Of a stretch of DNA of 8,675 nt, positions 1 to 6,334 are shown piece after piece. Below the pieces are notes generated by a model. That model did not search any database, had not been told where the DNA came from, and saw only the letters and a list, made by a program, of their open reading frames with translations. Numbering within the stretch: position 1 is the stretch's first letter; each line of letters starts with the position of its first letter. Made by a program: the position numbers and the translations under genes. Source of the DNA: an uncultured Rhizobiaceae group bacterium. GTDB taxonomy: Bacteria > Pseudomonadota > Alphaproteobacteria > Rhizobiales > Rhizobiaceae. The stretch spans positions 1 through 8,675 of the forward strand of contig CALFBU010000032.1 in NCBI GenBank assembly GCA_937951455.1, written 5' to 3'.

Positions 1-1
1 A

Positions 2-703
2 GGCGAAGTACTAGGCATTGCGGGTATTGCGGGAAACGGTCAATCAGAGCTTTTTGATGCGATTTCTGGTGAGGTTACTGCATTAAAACCCGATACCATT
101 CGAATTCGTGATCATAAGGTTGGGCATTTTACCATCAATCAAAGACGTAGACTTGGCGCTTCATTTGTACCTGAAGAGCGTTTGGGGCACGGCGCAATCG
201 CAGATTTTCACTTGAGTGACAACATGCTTTTGGCACGACACAAGTCTGATGATGTTGCTTTTCAAAAGCTTGGCCGAATTGGTCTCATCTGGCGTGAGAT
301 GGTTGATAAAGCAACAAAACGCGTGTGCGAGGTCATGGATGTGCGAAAAGCAGATGTCGATCCGCTGGCCGGATCTTTATCAGGTGGAAATCTACAAAAG
401 TTCATTATTGGTCGAGAGCTGGACAGGCAACCATCTGTCCTTGTGATCAACCAACCAAGCTGGGGAGTGGATGCAGGCGCAGCTGCCCATATCCGTCAAT
501 CGATTGTTGATCTTGCCCGTTCCGGCACTGCGGTACTGATTATATCGCAGGATCTCGATGAAATCTTTGAGCTTTCCGACAAAGTAGCTGTGATGTTTGA
601 CGGGCATTTATCACCGGCTATGAATGCCGCAGATACATCGCGTGAAGAAATAGGCCTCCTCATGGCCGGAGTGGATGAAAATGAGGGCAAACATGCAGCC
701 TGA
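2..703 (+). CDS. ABC transporter ATP-binding protein, C-terminal part (BMP/nucleoside-type, second NBD), 5'-truncated by window
   Basis: The frame is open from base 2, giving 233 visible residues. Family members are about 500 residues with two nucleotide-binding domains, so this is most of the second domain. The signature motif LSGGN is intact at 377-391. The Walker A region reads GIAGNGQSE and lacks the usual lysine. The residue after Walker B is Gln (452-454, in INQPSWGVDAG) rather than the catalytic Glu. The switch His is Gln in ISQDLDEI. Such degeneracy of the second domain is typical of sugar/BMP-type double ATPases, where the first domain hydrolyses ATP and domain two lends its LSGGN to that site. 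The protein would sit on the cytoplasmic face with the two permeases encoded next. Its stop overlaps the first permease by 11 bases. Substrate class is inferred from the downstream BMP-family binding protein. Confidence 0.93.
   Translation, partial: GEVLGIAGIAGNGQSELFDAISGEVTALKPDTIRIRDHKVGHFTINQRRRLGASFVPEERLGHGAIADFHLSDNMLLARHKSDDVAFQKLGRIGLIWREMVDKATKRVCEVMDVRKADVDPLAGSLSGGNLQKFIIGRELDRQPSVLVINQPSWGVDAGAAAHIRQSIVDLARSGTAVLIISQDLDEIFELSDKVAVMFDGHLSPAMNAADTSREEIGLLMAGVDENEGKHAA
683..687 (+). promoter_or_regulatory. Shine-Dalgarno that supports the permease start at 693
   Basis: GAGGG lies inside the end of the ATPase gene, 5 bases before ATG 693. In-frame ATGs also occur at 675 and 681. ATG 675 has only GGAG at 668-671, about 3 bases away, which is too close. 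ATG 681 can use the same GGAG at 9 bases. The best spacing favours 693, but 681 cannot be excluded. Confidence 0.5.
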
Positions 704-1805
704 TTTTAGCATTCGACTGGAGAAGCGGGGCAGTGCCTCCACACTTTTTGCGTATTTTTCGCCATTCATTGCACTGGGTTTAATGCTGTTTTTCGGCGGC
801 ATCCTTTTCGCGATAATGGGACATAATCCATTACACGCTCTTTATGTGTATTTTCTTGAGCCCTTAATGGATACCTGGTCGCTGCATGAGCTGGCAATAA
901 AGGCCTCGCCCTTAATCCTGATCGCAACAGGTCTTTGCCTTTGCTTTCGCTCAGGCAATTGGAATATTGGTGCGGAAGGTCAGCTTATCATGGGCGGTAT
1001 CGCAGGCGCCGCATTACCTGTTTTCTTTCCAACCTACACAAGCTTTAGTATCCTGCCATTGATGCTCATTTTCGGTATTCTGGGTGGTATGGCTTGGGCT
1101 TTTATTCCAGCGTTTCTAAAAAACCGTTTTGGAACAAATGAAATTCTAACGTCTCTCATGCTGGTTTACATAGCAGGTCATTTTCTTGACTGGATTGTGC
1201 GTGGTCCTTTTAGAAATCCACAAGGATTTAACTTCCCAGGTTCAATCAGCTTTTCAGAATGGCAAGTCTTGCCAGAAATGCTTTCATCAGGACGTATGCA
1301 TTATGGCATGCTGTTTGCGATTATTGGTGTTTTGGTTGTTTGGTTTTTATTATCCAAAACCATGAAAGGCTTTGAAATTCAGGTCATCGGTCAAGCACCG
1401 AGAGCAGGGCGGTTTGCAGGCTTTTCGCCGAAAGGTACGACGATTTTTGTCTTTCTCGTATCTGGTGCCTTTGCGGGGCTTGCTGGCATTGCAGAGGTCT
1501 CTGGCGCGATCCAGCAGTTACGGCCATCAATATCACCTGGATATGGTTTTATTGCCATTATTGTCGCTTTCCTTGGACGCTTGAACCCACTTGGTATTTT
1601 CGCTGCAGGAATTGTATTGGCACTTTCATTTTTGGGGGGAGAGGCAGTTCAAATTTCGCTGAATGTGACCGATAAGATCGCAAATGTTTTCCAAGGTCTG
1701 TTACTGTTTTTTGTGCTGGCTTGCGACACACTTATTCATCACAAGATAAGCTTTGGTCATTCATGGCGGTTTTACAATAAGGGAGCAACGCATGGGGCTC
1801 GTTGA
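693..1805 (+). CDS. ABC transporter permease 1 (BPD_transp_2 family, NupP/YufP-like)
   Basis: This is an integral membrane permease of about 370 residues with nine to ten hydrophobic segments. The first follows a short basic cytoplasmic N-terminus (RLEKRG). The family hallmark is at about residues 84-105, where RSGNWNIGAEGQLIMGG matches the conserved NIGxEGQ loop and helix of BMP/sugar-type permeases. Characterised relatives form a heterodimeric channel with a second permease and import nucleosides. The gene overlaps the ATPase by 11 bases at its start and permease 2 by 14 bases at its end, so translation is probably coupled. Start 693 was chosen for its GAGGG ribosome site; 675 and 681 would add 6 or 4 residues. 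Function as a permease is secure; the exact substrate is not visible. Confidence 0.93.
   Translation: MQPDFSIRLEKRGSASTLFAYFSPFIALGLMLFFGGILFAIMGHNPLHALYVYFLEPLMDTWSLHELAIKASPLILIATGLCLCFRSGNWNIGAEGQLIMGGIAGAALPVFFPTYTSFSILPLMLIFGILGGMAWAFIPAFLKNRFGTNEILTSLMLVYIAGHFLDWIVRGPFRNPQGFNFPGSISFSEWQVLPEMLSSGRMHYGMLFAIIGVLVVWFLLSKTMKGFEIQVIGQAPRAGRFAGFSPKGTTIFVFLVSGAFAGLAGIAEVSGAIQQLRPSISPGYGFIAIIVAFLGRLNPLGIFAAGIVLALSFLGGEAVQISLNVTDKIANVFQGLLLFFVLACDTLIHHKISFGHSWRFYNKGATHGAR
1781..1785 (+). promoter_or_regulatory. Shine-Dalgarno that decides the permease 2 start
   Basis: GGGAG lies 6 bases before ATG 1792, inside the last codons of permease 1. A longer frame is open back to TTG 1753, but that start has no ribosome site and would add 13 residues not expected before the first membrane helix. 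Confidence 0.6.
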
Positions 1806-2712
1806 GGCAATTCTGCTTACCGTATTTACGGCAGCGACACCGTTGCTGATCGCAGCGCTTGGTGAATTGGTTACGGAGCGCTCAGGTGTTTTAAATCTTG
1901 GTGTTGAAGGCATGATGATCATGGGTGCGATCTCAGGCTTTGCCTTTGCAATCTACACGGGCAATCCATACATTGGCGCGCTTGCAGCTATCATCGTCGG
2001 TATATTATTCTCACTATTGTTTGCCTTTCTCACCATTAGCCTTGTGACCAATCAGGTCGCTACTGGACTTGCGCTAACAATTTTGGGTCTGGGTCTTTCA
2101 GGTCTATGGGGAGAAGCTTTTGTTGGCATTCCTGGTGTGAAGCTTGAACCCATAATCGTTCCGTTTCTTTCAGACATTCCGTTTATTGGGAAATTGTTTT
2201 TCCAACAGGACATAATTTTCTATTTCTCAATTATCTTACTCTTCGGGGTAAGTTGGTTTTTATTCAAAACGCGAGCAGGCCTGATCTTGCGTTCGGTTGG
2301 CGATAGCCATTCATCAGCGCATTCGCTTGGGCTTTCCGTTGTCAAAACACGGTATCTGGCGGTTATGTTTGGCGGTGCCTGTTCTGGCTTGGCGGGTGCG
2401 CATTTATCGCTTGTTTACACAACGCAATGGATTGAAAACATGACAGCGGGTAGGGGCTGGATTGCGCTTGCCTTGGTGGTGTTTGCATCCTGGAGGCCTA
2501 ATAGGGTGTTGATAGGTGCATATTTATTCGGTGCGGTAGGCATCGCACAGTTGCATATTCAAGCGCTTGGCTTCAAAATCCCCACTCAATTTTTGTCCGC
2601 GCTGCCTTATATAGCAACTATTCTCGTGCTTGTGATTATTTCACAAAACCGCAGGCTGACAATGATGAATACACCATCTTCCCTTGGCAAAGGGTTTGTG
2701 CCAGATAGATAG
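1792..2712 (+). CDS. ABC transporter permease 2 (BPD_transp_2 family, NupQ/YufQ-like)
   Basis: This is a 306-residue integral membrane permease, the usual length for the shorter partner in BMP-type transporters. The hallmark ERSGVLNLGVEGMMIMGA is at about residues 29-46. Eight to nine hydrophobic segments follow, including a glycine-rich one near FGGACSGLAGAHLSL. It should pair with permease 1 to form the translocation channel, driven by the double-NBD ATPase upstream. Start 1792 is set by GGGAG 6 bases upstream, and the first 14 bases overlap the end of permease 1. The gene is followed by 61 non-coding bases before the binding protein. I saw no convincing promoter in that gap, so all four genes are probably co-transcribed. 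Confidence 0.93.
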   Translation: MGLVEAILLTVFTAATPLLIAALGELVTERSGVLNLGVEGMMIMGAISGFAFAIYTGNPYIGALAAIIVGILFSLLFAFLTISLVTNQVATGLALTILGLGLSGLWGEAFVGIPGVKLEPIIVPFLSDIPFIGKLFFQQDIIFYFSIILLFGVSWFLFKTRAGLILRSVGDSHSSAHSLGLSVVKTRYLAVMFGGACSGLAGAHLSLVYTTQWIENMTAGRGWIALALVVFASWRPNRVLIGAYLFGAVGIAQLHIQALGFKIPTQFLSALPYIATILVLVIISQNRRLTMMNTPSSLGKGFVPDR

Positions 2713-2773
2713 AAAATAACAATAAGCGTACTTGGAAAACGTCAACTTATAACAGGGTAAAAGGATTACACTC

Positions 2774-3853
2774 ATGAAAAAACTCTTAGCAACATTTTTG
2801 TCCTCAGTGGCAGGACTGGGTCTTGGACTGCTTGCGACAACAATTGTAGCACAAGCAGCCGATACAAAGGCATGTTTCGTATATGTTGGGCCGATTGGTG
2901 ATTTCGGTTGGTCTTACCAGCATGATCAAGGCCGTTTGGCTGTAGAAAAAGAACTTGGCGTTGAAACTGCCTATCAGGAAAGCGTTCCTGAAGGTGCTGA
3001 TGCGGAACGCGCAATCGAGCGTTTTGCACGTTCTGGCTGTAACATCATTTTCACAACTTCATTTGGCTACATGGAACCTACCAACAAGGTAGCTAAAAAA
3101 TTTCCAGATGTGAAATTTGAACATGCCACAGGCTTTAAGCGTGAGAGCGAAAATGTTTCGACTTACAGTGGCAAGTTTTATCAAGGCCGTTACGTGCAAG
3201 GTAAAATTGCTGCCATGGAATCAAAGACAGGCGTAGCAGGTTACATTGCTTCCTTCCCGATTCCTGAAGTTGTGCGCGGCATCAACTCATTCATTTTGGG
3301 TGCTCAATCTGTGAACCCGGATTTCAAACTGAAAGTTGTATGGGTAAACTCATGGTTTGACCCGGGCAAGGAAGCGGATGCTGCCAATACACTTGTGGCA
3401 CAAGGCGCTGATATTCTAACCCAGCACACAGACTCGACTGCTGCCATGCAGGTTGCTCAGGAAAAAGGCGTAAAAGCTTTCGGTCAAGCCTCAGACATGA
3501 TCAACTTTGGTAAAGATGTTCAACTGACAGCCATTATTGATGATTGGTCACCTTATTACATCGAGCGCGTGAAAGCGGTCATGGACGGCACCTGGAAGCA
3601 GCATGATGTCTGGTTGGGTATGGATAAAGGTGATGTTGTCATGGCGCCATACACAAACATGAAGCCAGAGACTGCAAAAGCTGCAGAAGAAATCGAAGCC
3701 AAAATCAAATCAAATGAATTTGAACCTTTTACAGGTCCTATTACAAAGCAAGACGGCACTGAGTGGCTAAAAGACGGTGAAAAAGCAGACGTTGGAACGC
3801 TGCTTGGCATGAATTTCTATGTCAAAGGCGTTGACGATCAGCTTCCACAATAA
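2774..3853 (+). CDS. BMP family ABC transporter substrate-binding protein (BmpA/PnrA-like)
   Basis: This is a 359-residue periplasmic binding protein of the type I (LacI-like) fold. A Sec signal peptide covers residues 1-28 (MKK, hydrophobic core, cleavage after AQA). There is no lipobox cysteine at the cleavage site, so the mature protein should be free in the periplasm, unlike the lipoprotein members in spirochaetes and Gram-positives. The mature start has the family pattern FVYVGPIGDFGWSYQHDQG at about residues 35-53, followed by an ERAIERFARSGCNIIF stretch. AAGGA lies 8 bases before ATG 2774. It delivers ligand to the two permeases just upstream. Characterised relatives bind purine nucleosides (PnrA, NupN); a nucleoside or purine ligand here is inference. 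The terminator 21 bases downstream makes it the last gene of the operon. Confidence 0.94.
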   Translation: MKKLLATFLSSVAGLGLGLLATTIVAQAADTKACFVYVGPIGDFGWSYQHDQGRLAVEKELGVETAYQESVPEGADAERAIERFARSGCNIIFTTSFGYMEPTNKVAKKFPDVKFEHATGFKRESENVSTYSGKFYQGRYVQGKIAAMESKTGVAGYIASFPIPEVVRGINSFILGAQSVNPDFKLKVVWVNSWFDPGKEADAANTLVAQGADILTQHTDSTAAMQVAQEKGVKAFGQASDMINFGKDVQLTAIIDDWSPYYIERVKAVMDGTWKQHDVWLGMDKGDVVMAPYTNMKPETAKAAEEIEAKIKSNEFEPFTGPITKQDGTEWLKDGEKADVGTLLGMNFYVKGVDDQLPQ

Positions 3854-3874
3854 GCTTGATTAGTCAGATATTAG

Positions 3875-3902
3875 AGAAGGGGGCTTTAATGCTCCCTTTT
3901 TT
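3875..3902 (+). terminator. Rho-independent terminator of the transporter operon
   Basis: AAGGGGGC (3877-3884) pairs with GCTCCCTT (3891-3898) through one G-U pair around a 6-base loop. The run of T from 3897 to 3902 follows. Weaker A-U and G-U pairs can extend the stem base. It lies 21 bases after the binding-protein stop. Confidence 0.85.
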
Positions 3903-3923
3903 GTTTCAAGTGTAAAATAAGGC

Positions 3924-3952
3924 TTGAAAAAGCGTAATGAATATCGCATAGC
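3924..3952 (+). promoter_or_regulatory. Possible promoter of tRNA-Ser
   Basis: TTGAAA at 3924-3929 could be a -35 element, with a weak -10 CATAGC at 3947-3952 after 17 bases. Transcription would start about 20 bases before the mature tRNA. The operon terminator just upstream means the tRNA needs its own promoter. The -10 match is poor, so this is tentative. Confidence 0.28.
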
Positions 3953-3978
3953 CTTACCACTAGCCACAACAGGCATCA

Positions 3979-4068
<90 letters not shown>

Positions 4069-4190
4069 TATTTCTAAAATTTCGAAACAAGCCTCTTAAA
4101 CCACATAATTCGTTCCCGTTGGTATGACTTGCACTCGAGATCATTTCTTCGTGAGATGGAGAGAACAATTCATCTTTTAAATGGTGGCGC

Positions 4191-4226
4191 CATTGGTAAT
4201 AATATTTACTGAAATATCTACCAATG
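4191..4226. repeat. Imperfect inverted repeat upstream of the cupin remnant
   Basis: CATTGGTA (4191-4198) pairs perfectly with TACCAATG (4219-4226). Inside it, ATATTT (4202-4207) pairs with AAATAT (4212-4217) around loop ACTG. The left side has three unpaired bases and the right side one. It overlaps the candidate promoter listed next, so it may be an operator or a leader hairpin. A second, alternative pairing is possible between AATGG and CCATT just upstream. Confidence 0.5.
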
Positions 4227-4234
4227 AGTAAAAT
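4205..4234 (+). promoter_or_regulatory. Candidate promoter of the cupin remnant
   Basis: TTTACT (4205-4210) matches the -35 consensus at four of six positions. TAAAAT (4229-4234) matches -10 at five of six, with an 18-base spacer. It lies about 34 bases before the cupin start codon, which also keeps a GGAG ribosome site at 4257-4260. No clear ECF-type promoter was recognised. Confidence 0.4.
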
Positions 4235-4267
4235 GTTATCGAGTATCTACAAGACCGGAGTAGGCAA

Positions 4268-4512
4268 ATGAAAATTAATGCAGATTTTGATGAACGCGTT
4301 GTGCTGCATGGTGCCGAGATGGAATGGGTGGAGTTAAAATCCTTGTAATCGATGGAAGTTTTGAGGAAAGTCACGACCAACTCAAGCAGCTTTCATGGTT
4401 ACGTGTGCCAGTCGGATCAACTGTGAAGGCCAAAGTAGGTTCTCAAGGTGCTCGTGTCTGGATTAAGACAGGACACTTACGCCATATTGAGAGAGACTTG
4501 GCTGCTGCATAA
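4268..4512 (+). pseudogene. Cupin (ChrR-like double-cupin) gene remnant with internal deletion and frameshift
   Basis: ATG 4268, with GGAG 7 bases upstream, opens a frame reading MKINADFDERVVLHGAEMEW and stopping at 4346-4348 after 26 residues. This matches, as I recall the family, the N-terminus of ChrR-like cupin proteins. In another frame, from about 4324 to TAA 4510-4512, the sequence GGVKILVIDGSFEE and later WLRVPVGSTVKAKVG and RVWIKTGHL looks like the C-terminal cupin end of the same family. Intact members are roughly 220 residues, so about 400 bases of the middle, including most metal-binding cupin residues, are missing. The junction lies near TGGGTGGAG (4325-4333). The gene converges on the amine oxidase with 9 bases between stops. 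The 62-codon C-terminal frame might still be translated, but a working protein is unlikely. Confidence 0.75.
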
Positions 4513-4521
4513 TTCAATCTT

Positions 4522-5610
4522 TTATAGTTTTAAAATGTTTGATGCCGCATGATTGGCGGCATCAAATGCACCTTCGATAAGTCCAGGACTGCGTTTCGCT
4601 ACTTCTGCACCTGCAAACCAAATGCTGTTGTTGAAATGTCCCTTGCGAAGAACTTCAGGTCCAACACTTGGATGATGCATGGGGCCAATCAAATCGTTTT
4701 GCGAAGTCACCAAAGGATCCAGTGCCCAATCTTCAATGGTAATCGAAATTGGGTTTGGACTATCGTCCCCAAAACATCTTTTTAACTGTGCTTGAACTTG
4801 CTTTTCCATTTCTTTACCCATCGATATGCGCATGTCATGCGGCCAACCGATAAAACCCCATAGTGCCGATGTTTTACCATCCTGACTACAATGATCATGA
4901 CCTTCGACAATAGGACCAGCACGACTGGCTATGCGCCCAGATAAGCCTTGCTCGCGCCAAAAGGCCTTCTCGTAAACGATAGAAACCTTGGCATGAGGCG
5001 CCATCCAAGTCGGCATCATGTCAAGGGCATGTTTTAGTTCTTGTGGTAATTCAACTTCCCAACTTAATGTATTGATTGCGATGCGGGGAGGGATTGCTAG
5101 GATGGTTTGATTTGCTAATACTGTTTCAATCTCGGAATTGTTTGTTTTCAGAATGATCATATTATCTTTTGAAGATATGCTCTGAACAGCCGCTTCATAA
5201 AATACAGTTTTATCATTTAACTCAGATAACAAGGAATTGATTATCGCCTTAGTTCCGCCTTCGACACGCATGTTTCCTTCCTGACCTGGCAAATAGCGAG
5301 CTTCGACATCCTGTTCGGAACCATAATCCAAGATGGCGTTGCCTTTGTCGAATTGCTCAAAAACGTTCAATTCCAATCTATCAAGCCACTCGGTCACAAC
5401 GGGTTGATACATCGGCCATACCCACGTAGGTCCCAGATCAGCCAAATGCTTTCCTGTGCGTTTATCGACAACAGATCGAACTCGTCCACCCGGAATCATC
5501 CTTGCTTCAAGAACGCAAACTGACTTGCCGGCTTCTTGTAGCAAAACTGCAGAAGAAAGGCCCGAAATCCCTGCGCCAATAATTGCGACGTCATATTTAT
5601 TTTGAGCCAA
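4522..5610 (-). CDS. FAD-dependent amine oxidase (flavin monoamine oxidase family), TTG start
   Basis: This is a 362-residue oxidoreductase. Residues 6-44 form the FAD-binding Rossmann unit: GAGISG at 12-17, the ribose-binding acid E35, then GGR at 41-43. Near the C-terminus, FAGAE at about 332-336 followed by GLIEGAFDAA is the second FAD-contact motif, where FAGTE is more common. The Cys used for covalent FAD in mitochondrial MAO is absent, so FAD is probably non-covalent. It should oxidise an amine or polyamine to an imine/aldehyde with hydrogen peroxide; the substrate cannot be read from sequence. TTG 5608-5610 is chosen because it immediately precedes the Rossmann strand, no ATG occurs before residue 38, and CAGG lies 7 bases upstream. 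A palindrome covers its promoter. Its neighbour is a decayed cupin gene, a partner type I associate with such oxidases. Confidence 0.88.
   Translation of the reverse strand: MAQNKYDVAIIGAGISGLSSAVLLQEAGKSVCVLEARMIPGGRVRSVVDKRTGKHLADLGPTWVWPMYQPVVTEWLDRLELNVFEQFDKGNAILDYGSEQDVEARYLPGQEGNMRVEGGTKAIINSLLSELNDKTVFYEAAVQSISSKDNMIILKTNNSEIETVLANQTILAIPPRIAINTLSWEVELPQELKHALDMMPTWMAPHAKVSIVYEKAFWREQGLSGRIASRAGPIVEGHDHCSQDGKTSALWGFIGWPHDMRISMGKEMEKQVQAQLKRCFGDDSPNPISITIEDWALDPLVTSQNDLIGPMHHPSVGPEVLRKGHFNNSIWFAGAEVAKRSPGLIEGAFDAANHAASNILKL
4538..4566. terminator. Strong hairpin inside the end of the amine oxidase gene, possible terminator
   Basis: TTTGATGCCGC (4538-4548) pairs perfectly over 11 bp with GCGGCATCAAA (4556-4566) around a 7-base loop. 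Read on the minus strand it is followed by CATTTTAAAAC, a short T run. It encodes the C-terminal FDAANHAASN residues of the oxidase and lies where two genes converge. It may end transcription of the oxidase, though the T-run is short and the stop codon lies further downstream. Confidence 0.4.
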
Positions 5611-5630
5611 AACAAAACCTGAAAAGAATA

Positions 5631-5674
5631 TTATCTATCTGTAGATAGGTAAATACGGTTTTGCACTCTGTCAA
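5631..5674 (-). promoter_or_regulatory. Amine oxidase promoter with overlapping palindromic operator
   Basis: On the minus strand, a perfect -35 TTGACA (5669-5674) is followed after 17 bases by a weak -10 TACCTA (5646-5651). A palindrome overlaps the -10: TTATCTATCT (5631-5640), a 2-base centre, then AGATAGGTAA (5643-5652), with nine of ten pairs matching and the inner CTATCT/AGATAG arms perfect. This size and symmetry fit a dimeric repressor such as a TetR- or GntR-type protein. No regulator gene is in the window. Confidence 0.55.
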
Positions 5675-5698
5675 TTGTGAAAGTCAGGAATTTAATTT

Positions 5699-6160
5699 CT
5701 AAGCAGCGGTTTGTATTTCTGAGCGCACTTCCGTAAAGGCCGTATTGATCTGCCTGAACATGTCAGTCACATAACGCTGCACTTCTTCTGGAAGGTCGAC
5801 GCCTGAGTAATTGTCAGGGTGGTATTGTTTTGCCAAACGGTGATAAGCCATTTTGGCTTCATCAAATGTACATTCCTTGCGAACACCCAACATGGTGAAA
5901 GCGTCAATATATCGGCTATCTTTTGGATTTACCAATACCGGCTTTCTCAACGGTTCCACAGGTTCAACATAAGCAATTTGATTTTTTAGAATAAATTTGC
6001 GCTGACCATCTTTCGAGATAAATTCCAGAAAGGGTGTGTCTTTGGAAAGAACACCTTCTAGCGATGTTGCTGTTTGGGTCTGCATGAGCCCCCCACGCAG
6101 TGTTGCGCCATCGAGCATTCTAACTGAAACTTCAATGGTTTTTGAGGACTGGTCAAACAT
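5699..6160 (-). CDS. J-domain (DnaJ-like) protein with an N-terminal domain of unknown function
   Basis: This is a 153-residue cytosolic protein with no signal peptide. Residues about 84-148 form a J domain: YIDAFTMLGV, then AYHRLAKQYHPDN with the HPD motif at 114-116, then a helix ending FRQINTAFTEV. The HPD loop stimulates DnaK-type Hsp70 ATPase, so this is probably a specialised co-chaperone. Residues about 8-68 look like a small beta-rich domain (VSVRMLDGATLRGGL, FLEFISKDGQRKFILKNQIAYVEP) that may supply client or location specificity; I do not recognise it with confidence. There is no Gly/Phe linker or zinc-finger region as in DnaJ. Start 6160 is set by GGAG 7 bases upstream; an ATG at 6175 would contain that site and has none of its own. 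The gene is transcribed away from the exported-protein gene at 6335. Confidence 0.88.
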   Translation of the reverse strand: MFDQSSKTIEVSVRMLDGATLRGGLMQTQTATSLEGVLSKDTPFLEFISKDGQRKFILKNQIAYVEPVEPLRKPVLVNPKDSRYIDAFTMLGVRKECTFDEAKMAYHRLAKQYHPDNYSGVDLPEEVQRYVTDMFRQINTAFTEVRSEIQTAA

Positions 6161-6167
6161 GCATTTT

Positions 6168-6171
6168 CTCC
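6168..6171 (-). promoter_or_regulatory. Shine-Dalgarno that decides the J-domain gene start
   Basis: GGAG on the minus strand lies 7 bases before ATG 6160. The longer frame from ATG 6175 would place this site inside the gene, so the 153-residue form is preferred. Confidence 0.65.
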
Positions 6172-6173
6172 AC

Positions 6174-6212
6174 ATCTATGCAACTAAATCGCTTTGTGCA
6201 TAGATCTATACA
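6174..6212 (-). promoter_or_regulatory. Three half-sites and -10 region upstream of the J-domain gene
   Basis: ATCTATGCA (6174-6182) is an exact inverted copy of TGCATAGAT (6197-6205). The latter overlaps ATCTATACA (6204-6212), forming the perfect palindrome ATAGATCTAT. On the minus strand TATAGA (6205-6210) could be a -10 with TTCAAA as -35 after 18 bases, which would put the palindrome on the promoter and the third half-site in the 5' leader. This suggests control by a dimeric DNA-binding protein. Confidence 0.4.
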
Positions 6213-6334
6213 AATTAGATTAATATCCTTTGAATAAAATGTATGAATTTGTGATCGAATGAATCACTGGTAATTTGAAACTATTGCACCAGATTAAACG
6301 TATCTCAAATAACGAAACCCAAACGGGAAATATC

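Noticed and set aside
675..692. Longer N-terminus for permease 1 from ATG 675 or 681
   Set aside because: GAGGG at 683-687 has the right spacing for ATG 693 and would be internal to the longer forms; 681 remains possible.
2713..2773. Separate promoter or purine riboswitch before the BMP binding protein
   Set aside because: The gap is only 61 bases and shows neither a properly spaced -35/-10 pair nor riboswitch-like paired elements.
4177..4380. Minus-strand open frame opposite the cupin remnant
   Set aside because: It has no ribosome site and low-complexity composition; the plus strand carries recognisable cupin sequence.
6275..6334. TTG start giving 20 extra residues on the small exported protein
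   Set aside because: It would bury the signal peptide behind a polar stretch, while ATG 6335 has its own ribosome site.
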